DNA from: Helicoverpa zea
Lineage: Eukaryota > Arthropoda > Insecta > Lepidoptera > Noctuidae
Length of the DNA stretch: 64,000 nt
Direction of reading: 5' to 3'
NCBI RefSeq assembly: GCF_022581195.2
Contig: NC_061470.1
Location: 4,526,001 to 4,590,000 of the forward strand
Position 1 is the stretch's first letter, and each line of letters begins with the position of its first letter. Position numbers and translations under genes: made by a program. Below, one piece after another: positions 13,562 through 26,100 of this stretch. Below the pieces are notes generated by a model. That model had not been told where the DNA came from and ran no database searches. It worked only from the letters and a program-made list of their open reading frames with translations.

Positions 13562-13957
13562 AAATTAAATTATAAATTTAAAAAAACCCCCGACCCAAAA
13601 AAAGTACGCAATAATTATGACAAAAGGTTAAACACGCCAAACCCTATAAAAAGCAAAAAATAACTTTTAACACTACGTAAACTAAATTTTGACGTGTCGG
13701 GGGACCGCTTTTTACCTTCATAAATACTTACATAAATCAAATGATACCCTACCTAATTACAACATTCGTTTTAAAAAAAAAACACGTATCTAAAGTAATG
13801 AATTAGAGCGGTCCCCCGACACGACAAAATTTAGTTTACGTAGTGTTAAAAGTTATTTTTTGCTTTTTATAGGGTTTGGCGTGTTTAACCTTTTGTCATA
13901 ATTATTGCGTACTTTTTTTGGGTCGGGGGTTTTTTTAAATTTATAATTTAATTTTTA
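13562..13957. mobile_element. Foldback MITE with about 148-bp inverted arms
   Basis: The left arm (about 13562-13709) and right arm (about 13807-13957) are near-perfect reverse complements separated by a 97-bp AT-rich loop. The arms contain cccccgacccaaaaaaagta at the outer side and acgtgtcgggggaccgct at the inner side. There is no coding capacity, so it is a non-autonomous DNA element. Confidence 0.85.
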
Positions 13958-14356
13958 ACCAGAGATAGAATTTTGACATCCATACAAGTAATGCCACATT
14001 CTTGGCTAGTAGGTAAATCAACAGATCGCCTATTAAACATACCTACATCGGAATGGTCATTCAATCTCTATCTATAAAATTATTTAAGAGAAAACAAAGA
14101 AAGAATTCGGTATCTATTCACATTTGAAGAATAGGGAAAGAATGCTTAAATACTGCAAAACAATGATCTTGTCCTTTTGGTATTAACAAACCATGACATA
14201 ATTGCATTTATTTTCCTTAAAACATTATTGACCCTTCAATAGCCTTCAAAGCAAACAATAAGCAGAGAATAGGTGTCTCAACTGGATCTCACTATTCATT
14301 ACAATTGACCTAATAAATTGAAATAATAGCAACTTTATTATGACCTAATTATAAAT

Positions 14357-14379
14357 TATATATATATATATATATATAA
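14357..14379. repeat. (TA)n microsatellite
   Basis: An uninterrupted TA dinucleotide run of about 11 units flanked by AT-rich sequence. Confidence 0.8.
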
Positions 14380-14441
14380 TAATATATTCTATGTAATAAA
14401 GACGATAGTTATAAAACTTGATTCGTTTCATGGAGATTCCC

Positions 14442-14582
14442 ATTATCCGCCTAGCCTTTGCCCAACTATGTTGGGGGCGGCTTTCAGTCTAACCGGATGC
14501 AGGTGAGTGCCAGTGTTTTACAAGGAGCGACTGCCTATCTGACCTCCTCAACCCAGTTACCCGGGCAACCCAATAAAACTTT
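14442..14582 (-). mobile_element. Truncated copy of the GATGAT-tailed SINE
   Basis: It shares 'ttgggggcggctttcagtct', 'aaccggatgcag', 'gcgactgcctatctgacc' and 'tcctcaacccagttaccc' with the complete SINE at 23990-24348. The tRNA-like head is missing, so it is a truncated insertion in the same orientation. Confidence 0.75.
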
Positions 14583-15939
14583 ATGACTGGATAGTTTTAT
14601 GGAGATTATAGAATCCAGAAAGCGTTGAAGGTAAAAGATCGAATTCCAGAGTAAATTGTTTGTAATAATGAAAAGTGATAAATGTTATTTCCAATTTTTC
14701 TCTTCGCGCTATGAAAAAGAAAATTGAATTGAGTTAAAAGGCGTTTATAATGTTAATTTTTATGCTAGATGATAAGTTTATGGCTTTGTCAGGTTGTTAC
14801 GATTTTGAAAATTCCAATTAAAAGTCACATTATTATTGAGTGTGTTAGACTATTTTTTACAAGGGCAGGAATGCGGGTGCAATCACGAGAAACAGCCAGT
14901 TTACAGACACAAAGATAAATCTCAACACAAACCTATATACAGCAAAAAATATCACATTGAAAAGCCCTACAAACCATTGACTTAAAACTTTTACCGCATC
15001 CCGGATCTACAGCGTGATTGAAACCGCTGTGACTCCGAACGGCCCATTCACAGCCATTGCATGCACTTACTCCAATAACAGGTGCTTGGGCCATAAGTAG
15101 GCCATCGCTATAAATGGCCTTACGCTACATTGTGGTCAATTGTAGCTATCGGCCATAATGGGTCGGTTTGTGGAGCTGTAGCTCTTGCAATTGATTGATA
15201 TATTGATATGGATATGTTTGGTAATTGATTAAATGGTTCAATGGTTTTTTTGTGTATTCTTTATGTTTTGAGTACTTACACTGTTTTTTCCTGCAAACTT
15301 TTTGCGGCCTCTAAAAATAGTTTAAAATCAAAATAAGCCAAATCTGTCCAGCCATTCTCGAATTTTAATGAGCCTCTTTATGAACATACTATTATAGCCT
15401 GCCTAATGAATTAGACACATTTATTTTAATTTGCAAGTATTTCATCCAATATATTGATTTTGATGCAAGCCCTATTATGTTTCATGGTCATCCTAATCAT
15501 TTATCCTAATGATTTGGTATTGTTTCTATTTCAAACAATAAATCTGTTGAAAACTAAACAATAACTCCATAAATTATATTATTGGTACATTTCACCCTTA
15601 TTAGCTACGGAAAAGACGACCTAATAACTTGTTAATAGCACCCATTATCGCATAACTTCATAAAACCATCTACAACTCAAGTATTTGAGGAAAAAATATG
15701 CGAGTGATGAACTATGGGTATGTTTGTTACATAAATGAATAACTTTCGTTTCAATCGCAACGTTACAATTTACTGCATGCGGGCTTTCAGTCGCCGATAG
15801 CGAAGCGAATGCAACGTTCGCATGACAATTTTTTCAGGTTTATATACTTAGATTTCTTTCATAGCTTTATTCGTCTTCTTTTTGTCGCGTGAACTGCAGT
15901 TTTTTTGATCATAACAAGCACTAGTATAAGAGTTCTTAA

Positions 15940-16005
15940 ATCATCATCTTCCTGTCCTGTTCTCAAGTCATTTGGGGTCGGCGCATCATGTCTCTTTCGT
16001 CCATT
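15940..16005 (+). mobile_element. Short SINE/LINE fragment
   Basis: 'catcatcttcctgtcctgtt' followed by 'tttggggtcggcgcatcatg' is a phrase shared by many moth interspersed repeats. It is a remnant only. Confidence 0.4.
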
Positions 16006-16554
16006 CCTCTCTGTCTGAGTGTTCTTAAAGTCTTCTGAATCTTAAATGATTCTGACTTGCAATTGCAATCGAGTTGCATTCGAGAACATATTCTGGCACA
16101 GGGGGTTGACACAGGTCTGCCTCTTGAAAGTTCCTGAAACCCACATAACTATTTTGAACCTACCCAAGTTTAATCTTTCCTGTAATAACAGAATAATGTA
16201 ATAATAACAGCAATATTGAGCAAACTTATTTGATAACAAATACATAGTAACATGTATTTAAATCTTGTAAACACTATAAAAGCAACCGGAACAGCAAAGA
16301 TAATGTATATTTATCAAGTCTTGTTGGTAATGATTGTGTAATTTGTAATGGAAACTGTACAATGTAATAATAGACGGAGATACGATGTTAGGTACTTGTA
16401 AATAGATGTATCAGATGTTGCTTTATGATGTTAAAGTTCATGTCGATAAATGAGTCATTGAGCAATAGAGATGTCAATATTCAGATACCGATACCTATCG
16501 ATAATTTAGCAGAACTAAAACACAAAAAGTACTGTCTGAGAATATGAGTTTTAA

Positions 16555-16712
16555 ATCTATATATGTAAAAGAAAGTCGTGTAAGTTACACGTTTTATAGC
16601 TCAAGAATGGCTGAACCGTTTAGGTAAACTGAAAATTAGCTTAGACCCTGGAAAAGGACATTGGATCGTTTTGGTCACCATCCGAGACGCGGGTGAAACC
16701 GTGGTTTGAAGC
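16555..16712 (+). mobile_element. Non-LTR tail remnant ('aagtcgtgtaagttacac' type)
   Basis: 'atatgtaaaagaaagtcgtg', 'agctcaagaatggctgaacc', 'tggaaaaggacattggatcg' and 'gagacgcgggtgaaaccgtgg' occur in this order, as in common lepidopteran non-LTR 3' regions. The copy is diverged, lacks an open frame and ends 190 bp before the IQ exon. Confidence 0.5.
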
Positions 16713-16898
16713 TAGTCGACTATAAAAAGCAGCCAAAGAAGTTTTATTATTTTTCAAGTTGCGTTTTTCTGTAAACTTAGCGATTTCAGTACTGAAAGGT
16801 CCGAATAAGTTGTTAGTTTTATCCTACTGCTCTTTCAATCAAAGACCTTTTTTTTTTCAAAAACACCTAACTAACTTAATCTTTCTTGTTTGTTCTAG

Positions 16899-17171
16899 AT
16901 TATGTTCCGGGGCGGCGTGGTGGGCGAACTCGACGCGCGTCGCGACGCTGCGCTCGCGCGAGTTCTTGTCCGCCTACAAGCGCGCGCCCGCGGCCTACTC
17001 GCGCGACGTCGCGCTCAACGCCTGCGCACGCAGCATACGGCCGCGCGATGCGTACAACGGAACGTGCGAGCGTTCCTCGCTGTGAGAGACTGGCCGTGGT
17101 GGCGGCTGTTGGTACGGGTCACTCCTTTGTTGGCTGTTCATCGGACTGAACATCGGTTGAAACAGGCTCAG
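16899..17171 (+). CDS. Mhcl: Myosin-18 exon: end of motor, IQ motif and lever-arm junction (91 codons)
   Basis: It reads IMFRGGVVGELDARRD, then an IQ-type helix LVRLQARARGLLARRR (LQxxxRGxxxR pattern, a light-chain or calmodulin site), then RCVQRNVRAFLAV and the diagnostic VRDWPWWRLLVRVTPLL. The FRGGVVGELDARRD stretch is the usual converter-to-neck sequence of myosins, so upstream motor exons must splice here in phase 0. Exon A also ends in phase 0 and is the nearest upstream candidate. Donor cag|gtatgt. GC-rich compared with its introns. Confidence 0.93.
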
Positions 17172-20100
17172 GTATGTATCAAAATAGAGAAATAGTATAG
17201 TTGTAAGAAGTTCCATTTCGAAAGAGAATAGACCTGCTTGAAAGTGCGTTAGATCAAGATGCCAAACATCATCATCTGTATACTGAGTCCGGAAGCTGAT
17301 TATATTATGACACTATGAATAATACCCATTAATTTATTTAAATCAAATACATTATGCAAGTTTATTTAACTAGGAGACAAAATTATAAATTTTATGTATT
17401 TGAGATAAAAATTATTCAATCATTCTAATTTGGAACTCGTTTGATGACGCTCGTACCTATTTATGTATTTAAAACGTTTTCAAATAAAATCGTTTTTATT
17501 TCAACTGTTGATAAGAATCGAGACAGTTACACTTTTATATACTTAAGTTATATTAAAAAGATATGGTAAACACGGTTTGCCACTTAAACCAATCTATCGA
17601 AATTGCTTTTATAACCACTATTATGACGTTATAAGATTCGAGTAAGCTCATAAAACGCCAGTTCAGTAATTGAATGTAAATTAAATATAGGTGCAAATCG
17701 TTACTATCATATGTGAGAAAATATCTCCGATAGCTTATTGGTAGAGAACTTTAATTGGCGGATATAGCTACGAATGTTCAAAGGTCACTGACGCCTATTA
17801 GTTGAAATTGTATAAACTGCAGGGAAACGATTTACATTGATTAATATTATGTAGATATATGAATGAAATAGGTACATAAATATTGGTATACTTTGCCTCC
17901 AAAAATTAACGGAGGAGTATTATCCCAGTGTCTTGATACAATCTTTGAAAAAAGTTATAATTAATACAGATGTTTTAATTTACAAAGGCGGGTGAACCAT
18001 TCTTGAACATGTAAAAAACAGCACATTGTCTTTATATGACACTAGCTTCTGCCAGCGGTTTCACCCGCATCCCGTGGAAACCTCTGCACAAACCCGGATA
18101 AAAAGTAGCCTATAGCCTTCCTCGATAAATGGGTTATCTAACACTGAAATAATTTTTCAAATCGAACCAGTAGTTCCTGAGATTAGCGCGTTCAAACAAA
18201 CAAACTCTTCAGCTTTATAATATTAGTATAGATTACACCTCAGCCACCATTGAGACTACCGAGCATAAAAATACAAAGACAATGTGTAATGTACATTTAC
18301 ATAAACAAGAATGGCTCACCTCCATCATGCAAGAAACTATCTACAACGCCCATTCATTCCCTAACCGTTGATATAATACAACATTCAAATCTCAACATAT
18401 TCGGCAACCCTTATCTCAAGCTTCAAGCAAACAGATGCACTTTGGCCTGTAAAGTGTTACGGAAGCCACGCACCCGGTCACAGGTTATCATCAACCCACA
18501 CAATAGGAGAGCAACCAGAGATTTCCTGCTTCTAATCGTAATGGACCACGAAATGGGTCACCTGACTTATATTACATTAATGTTGCTACTGTTGCTATAC
18601 TCTATCCACGGAAGCAAGAGCTAAAAGGTAAACAAAGAATGACAGTTTTTCAAGATGGCGGTATAACCCGACCGATGACAAAACGTCACATTTTTGTGTA
18701 AAATGTTCGCAGTATCTGTGATTTTGTCATCGGTCGGGTTATACCGCCATCTTGAAAAAGTGTCATTCTTTGTTTGCCTTTTAGCTCTTGCTTCCGTGGA
18801 TAGGGTATAGTATGAAAGTTAGAGAAAGAAGTTTTGATAGGATCTGAATAATGCAGCGTAGTTTTGAGGTTTCTTTTGGCTGATTTTGGCAATATTGGCT
18901 AATAAGAGTAAATAGCAAGTACACAGTAGTTGTAAAATATCACGAAATAATGTGACGCTTATATAAAGGCTTCATTGTGCGGTTTCACTTGTGAGCCAAG
19001 AGAACTACGTCCCGTACCAAGATATAATGATATTTTAACTTACCATGTTTTACAATAGGTAAAATCGATCCTTCTCCGTGTGAGAGGAGGCCTGTGCCCA
19101 GCAGTGGTACGATAAAAAAGGATATAACAGTAACAAAAATCGATTCAGTAAGTAGATTCTGTGATTACCCGGATTGTCGGTCCAAATTATTCTTCCAGTG
19201 CAACTATCTGATCGCCTTAAAAAGAACAGTCAATGCAGCCCAAAATCAGTCTGAATACCATTATTACGTTCTATATTTACATAAACAAACTTTTAGTAGG
19301 GCTACTTAAATCTATTTGAAAATTAAGACGCCATTAAATTCGACGCCCGTCTCTCAAATGTGATACTCGACCGGTCAGCATGTCACAATTTGGACGTGAA
19401 TCTAGTTTCATATCCGGATTACGTTATCTGTGGCTTAAATTGACACCGTCATTTCAAATTTAGAAGCTTCGATATGTTACCTTTTTTTTCATTGGTAGTA
19501 ACCAGCCATATACTTTTGAAGTCTAGTGATGCAAAGAAACTGTATGATTCTTACTTAAAAAAACTCAAACATTACGTTACATATCTATACCTACTTTAAA
19601 GTTTTTGTGTTGGAGTATTCAGTGTAAAAGAAATAAAAATGATTTTTGAACTGCTCAAATTTACAATGCCTGAAAAAGGCCGTTAAGCTGTACACTTAAT
19701 CTTGATCTTGGCAACACCTGTAAATAATACCTTAACGAGCAAATAAATATTTTGAGTTTGAGTTTTCAGTATGTGGCCTTACAGCGAGCGCCTTTCAAAA
19801 TTTTGAATATTTCAGTCACACTTGCGCGCGATCTATTTGTGTTTCTTACAATACGATAAGGCGCCTATATTCAACTTGATATACATACAGACTTTAATAC
19901 TGTTAATTATTCCCAGTCATAAACAAATATACCACAGTTTTGTACTTCAATGCAGTTTATTTTAAACGTCATCATCATTCAAAGTAATTTACAAATATTT
20001 TGCGCCAACACATAGAAGCATAAATCATTTACCTACAAGAAATACATAAATTACTTAAAATTCTGTTTAGTTTCTCACGTCTCACGGTAAACATTCGTTG

Positions 20101-23100
20101 ACAGCGTAATTAGCATTAATTACAAACTCAAATTCATACATAAATGCATACAAGTGGGTTTATGCAGTTGACTTTAATATTGCACAGAAATTATTTTCAT
20201 TGATCGCGTAATTTATTTTGTTTTGCTAATTCATCAAAATTGAGGCGATCAACATACTGAGTGATATCCAAAAAAATAAATACTTTTGCATAAAATCCAA
20301 AAAAATAAATAGTTTTTAAACTAACAAACTTATCAGCTCTATAATTATTCGGAATAGCTGTAGCAAAATACAGTCGTTTTCAGCTACTAGAATAAAAAGT
20401 TTTTTAATCGCCAGTAGCTTGCAGACTTTTTACTTTTTTCATACAAACCTTACCCTTTCTATAACATCGTTCTATAATAGACACTTAGGGTCAATTCCCA
20501 CTGAAAGAGCAGCGGTCGGCAGCGGCCGGCAGCGGCCGTAATTGCAAGGGATTGAGCGCGAGCGCGGCGGGCCGCGCGGCGCCGCCGCGCCGCGAGGCGC
20601 CGCACCGCGCCGCGCTCTTACATTTTCCGTGCTCTTACGGCCGCTGCCGGCCGCTGCTCTTTCAGTGGGAATTGACCCTAATTCATATATCATTCATTTC
20701 TCGCATCATAGACATCGGTAATTCCTGCTTGAAAGTGCCTAATGATCGTAGTGTGAGGTGTAACATGTTACTAATGACTCTTTTGCTTCCATTCTAACGC
20801 GCATGACGCCTTCATTAGAAAACGTGTGAGATACATTTGAAGGGTTATTTTGTAAGGCAAGAAATGATTTTGGATTAGTGATTGATTGTTGTTGGATTGT
20901 CCGTAATTTAATTAAAAACAGTTCAGTTTAGGCAAGGCATAGCTTCAGCAGTAAAAGTATAAAAGTATTTTCATAATCATATATCATAATCTAATGATCA
21001 TGATAGTAATTTCATTAGGAAACTTAACGTAACTCTACACAACATTATTGTCAGGTATACTCAAACCGAACAGTGACAAAAAGGTCTCATTAGAAACACT
21101 TTTTTACAAAGAAATTCTTCACAACATAACAATTTCCGTATCTAATATCCTGCCTAGACTACATGAAAAAGCAGCCTATTAATCATTTTACTTTATCCCA
21201 AAGCAATCAATCTCTTTCACCACGCCTTAGCAATTTCCTGCGTGCCTTGTCGCTAGTTTTTCTCCTATAATTTGCAGCTCGTATAAAAATGGACGCGACC
21301 GCATCGGCTCGAGGCTCGCGGTCGACTAATCGTTTGCGATTTCCGCGCCTTTGCGCACGCGTCGCTCGTAGAGATGTGACACTGATTATATTGTGTTGGG
21401 TTAAGTGTTATTACTGTATTAGTTGATAGTTATTTGTAACAATTATCGTGTTTAGGTGATTAGTACTCGTATTTTTCTGCACTTTGTGTTAAAATAAAAT
21501 ATATCTCAGTCAGTCGATAAATAGGTCTTCACCAAGCGTGCTGGTTGGCTCATTCCTTCTCTATGAGTACAAGTATCTACAAGGATTACGATGATTAAAA
21601 ACTGTTATTTCCTTGAATTTATCCTCATATATTTTTCACCTCATAATATCATGTTGTAACAAAAACTATAGGAAGGTTAAATTAACTCCTCAATATAGGA
21701 AGTAATTTGTACTAGCTTCAATAATGGAAACGAACCAATTAAGTCTACTGTTGTACAACATTCCTTCTGTCGCATCACTAAGGCTTGCGCAGACGCAGCG
21801 CGGTTTCCAATTACCTCGTCATAATGAGTTGCATGTAAGAACGTCACATTATCAACGTAAATACTTTAGAGGTATTTATTATCTTGTGTAAGTTTACATT
21901 ATTTCCTCTAAGTAAAAGCTACGATATATTAAGCTAGGCTAGATTGTGGAAGCTAATATCAATTACAAAAAAAAATCTTTTTACATTCGTATTTTTCAAA
22001 ATATTATTCACTGTTGTTTTCCGGCGGTTTCAGCGCCCCTTGAGAACTACTACCGGGATAAAATATAGTCTATGGTACTGTAAAAAATTGCAGTTTTCGA
22101 ATCGGTTCGGTTCGGTTGGAAGAAACGAAAAACAAACCTAAAAATGTTTCCTCTTTATTACATTAATAATATAGATTTTTTGTTTATATTTCTCCCGAAT
22201 AAAAAGCCTATTATGTATTAACACTGAAAAAATTATTTAAATCGGATCACTAGTTCTTGAGACTCACACACACATTATAATTTCACATCAATAGACACTT
22301 CCCATACTAAACACACAACGTTGATTCCATTAATCAGATCACCGTCACAAATACTCGTAACCGTTCCATGGGAACTAATAGTAACTGTTCTTTTTTTTCT
22401 CACTGGCGGAACTGGTGCCCGTATCTAGTAGGTACTGTCTTCTCTATAGCTAAGTATGTGGTTTTTGTCGCTATCGGAATAAGTTAGCGACTTATGTGGG
22501 TATTGACTGTTCCGTTTGAATGGGATGTGTTTCCTCACTAATCGGTGGTTGGAAAATGTCGCTATATAAATGTTTTAGGTACTTTTCTTGTTGATATAAG
22601 TGGGTGTGCCAAGCGGGAGTTGAGTGTTTAAGAGTGCTAGATTGGACAAAGTACTAGTATATTTATTGATTAACTAGCTGACCCGGCGAACTTCGTACCA
22701 CCTTTTCCTTATTTGCTCACCTAGACCTACCCTGGACTACGACAAACATTTTAAAACCAAAATCAGCTCAATCGGCCCAGCCGTTCTCGAGTTTTAATCA
22801 GACTAAAGAACAACAATTCATTTTTATTTATATAGATAGATAGCTGTAGGCGCGTTTCTCCGTGGAATTAAGAAATTGTCTTTTAAATGTGTGATGGAAT
22901 ACCTAGGTCCTTTAGGAAAACGTGTTATTTAGTTTTTTAAATGTACATATATTTAGTTAAGTATCTTGGTTTTCTCTAGACTGTACTTCTAACTCGCGGT
23001 AGTTTAGTCCATGACCTACCCCAATACACTTACAGCAGTAAACAAACAATACAATAACATCACGTATTGAATACACAAGTCTCGTCTCGTGCTATTTACT

Positions 23101-26100
23101 GCAAGTTATATGCATCACAACTAAGTATCTGTAACTGTACTCTGAAATATATTTATTTACTAGAGAGAATACCCCCTTGTTGTGAAAAGAAGTCCGTTTA
23201 ATTCCTACCCCACACCTAGATTATCAACAGAAAATATCGTCTCTGATGAGCATCAAAGATAGCATAGACTTTATACATAGTTTAAAACCATCTTTAACGA
23301 ACAACCTTTCAGTCTTCAATTTCTTAGCGAGTCGATGTCAATCGATCTTAAATAGAGGCTCAATATTTCCCCACGCACAACCTTTCAAAAAATTAAAGAA
23401 GAAAGGAAGGTGCACATCAAGAAATGATCACAGTAAAATCATGACTATAATTGTCGTTTCAATCATCGGGAACAACATCCGCATGACTGGTTAGTTCGCG
23501 AGAACTCTATAATGTATCTCATAATTTAGCTGTGGTTACAACTGATGCATTATTTATTAGTAAGAGCTATCGTAATCTTTAGTGTTAGGGATGGTGTACA
23601 CTATATACACATAAAAAAATTGTTACGCAAAATACGAAATACCAATACAATGATATTGTATCTTGATCTTTTCCAGTCTGTTTTCTAAATCAGTCTAAAC
23701 ATTTACACAATTACAATACTATCAAATAAATACTAGATAAAAAGTTTATTTTACTTTATTTAAACTGTATCTTAAGCTCGTATTTGAGAACAGACTAAGT
23801 GAACTAGCCCACTATTTGATTTAAATAAAAACAGGCCCAAATTAGTTAAAACAAATTAAGATTCAATTAAAGATAGCATAATGTCTGCCTTTATGTTTCT
23901 CAAACCAGTTCACTTAGAAATGTGATTGGTTTCTTTTATGTAAAAAACCTTTTTAATGTTTATTAGTTTTGTCCTAATTTACCACATCATCATCCTCCGA
24001 GCCTTTTTCCCAACCATGTTGGGGTCGGCTTCCAGTCTAACCGGATTCAGCTGATTACCAGTGCTTTACAAGAAGCGACTGCCTATCTGACCTCCTCAAC
24101 CCAGTTACCTCGATACCCCTTGGTTAGACTGGTGTCAGACTTTCTAGCTTCTGACTACCCGTAACGACTGCCAAGGATGTCCAATGACAGCCGGTACCTA
24201 CAGTTTAACGTGCCATCCGAAACACAGTCAATGGTGTCTAAGATATACTTAGAAAGTACATACAAACTTAGAAAAGTTGCATTGGTACTTGCCTGACCTG
24301 GGATCGAACCCGCGCCCTCATACTTGAGAGGTTGGTCCTTTACCCACTATTTACCACATCAATGAAAAAAAATAATATTTATTTTGTACACAATGTTTAT
24401 ACAAATGTTACTCTGACCAAAAATAGTCACTCTATGACAGGTAAATGGGCAAAGGATGTTAGATAGACAGTCACTCTATGTAAAATACTGGTCCTCAGCT
24501 GCATTCGGTTAGACTGGAAGCCGACCCCAACGTAGTCGGGAATAGGTTAGTTAGATGCTGACGTAAAAAATATACTTATATAAATCTTTCTTTATATTAT
24601 AACTACCACAGCTAAGACTATAAAATCCGTTTGATATAAATTAATATTTTTAATAATTCCAAGTCTATAAAGTTCCTAACAAAACGTCTGTTTTTCCCCA
24701 CATTTCTAAGATGAGAGAGGCGGCAAATATTTCCGCATGGCGTAACACTATGTATGACAAGTCCGTTCTAATTGGCGGGTAATCGTATCTGCGATTATGC
24801 GATTAGAAATCAAACGTGCGATTAAGTAGTCGTTGTGTAACGAACGTAATGTTGTGGGCTTGCGGTTGAGTGTGGGCTGGTCTTAATGGCTTATAATTAA
24901 TTTATTGGTTTTAATTTAAGGTTTTAGAGTATTTTAATTTATGTTCATTAATTATTAGAAAAAAGTAAATAGGGTTTGACTGTATTAAAAACATTCAAGT
25001 AGATCATGTCTAAGAAAAATATTAGCCAGTGATGAAATTAGTAAGGTGCCTTTAAGGTTATCAAGTATACGACTGTAAGTAACGAACGCCTATAGACCGA
25101 ATGTAGTGTAGGTAGGCTGCTATTAAATATCAACTCTAGGGGATGGACTGTATGGATGGGAATTCTATGACAGCACTATTAATATAGAATATAATTACCA
25201 TAACCCAAGTGTGTCTCGTATGAATTAAAAAAACAAGTAACATCGCAGGAAACGTCTGTTTATCTAATTGATCTTTACATAGACTGGGTAACTCGGCTGA
25301 TTTCTTAGAAATTCTAGCCGGAAAAACACGGATTGAAAAAACTAGAATCGATATCAATATGCCACTTAAAATTCCGTAGTCGATTCCAAATTTTCTCGCA
25401 TCTGTGGTCAATATCACGCGATAACGCGTCGCTCCACCGCGCATCTTGATCTTAACGCACTCTTGCGCATGTTTGTGCAAAATGTACTAGCGTCGCCATT
25501 TTTATTGTTTAGTTTTAATATTTTTTTATTTATTTATTTGCATCAGGCATCTAAGGCCCATAGAAAATACAATACTTAAATATAATAACATTAAAATTAT
25601 AATACATAATATATAAATAACTTGGCGTGCACTTGGAGAGGCCTATGTCCAGCAGTGGACTGCGATAGGCTGATGATGATGATGATGATGATATAAATAA
25701 CTTAAAAAACGAATGTACACGAAGCGTCGCATTCGATGCAATATTCGTGGAATACTTATTGCATTTTATTGCACGTTTAGGCAAACGTTGGTTAGGTAAA
25801 TGTAACCCACCCAAAACAAAAATGTGAAAGACTGCCAAGTTCGATAATATGGGAATGCTTCGCCTATAAAAGAAATGAGATCTGAATAAGTACCAAGTTC
25901 CATACACATACCTCAGTTAAAAATAGTTACTTTTTAATGATGTTACTTGGAAAGTTTTCATACACCTTGTTATAAACCTACTAAACGCAATGAATCAAGT
26001 ATTTAATTTTCTATTAAAACTTGCCAAGTAACATCATTAAAAAGTAACTATTTTTAACTGAGGTATGTGTATGGAACTTGGTACTTATTCAGATCTCACT

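Larger units (their letters stand above)
3430..16898 (+). other. Intron between exon A and the IQ exon (13.5 kb)
   Basis: No coding exon was found on either strand; the open frames here are short and AT-biased. The acceptor at the end is a pyrimidine-rich tract followed by ttctag before 16899. The stretch from 3430 to about 10700 shows nothing beyond low-complexity AT-rich DNA. From 10700 onward it carries the transposable-element fragments listed separately. Confidence 0.7.

Noticed and set aside
3430..16898. Exon A as the last part of a motor-containing isoform's N-terminus
   Set aside because: A motor would have to lie between exon A and the IQ exon, and no motor exon (P-loop, switch or converter sequence) is present in that 13.5 kb.
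18250..18624. 124-codon + strand frame
   Set aside because: It ends inside the left arm of a foldback element, has no protein-like pattern and no splice context.
24286..24348. Possible tRNA gene on the minus strand
   Set aside because: Good B box and weak A box, but the sequence continues as a SINE with target duplications and does not close a tRNA cloverleaf.
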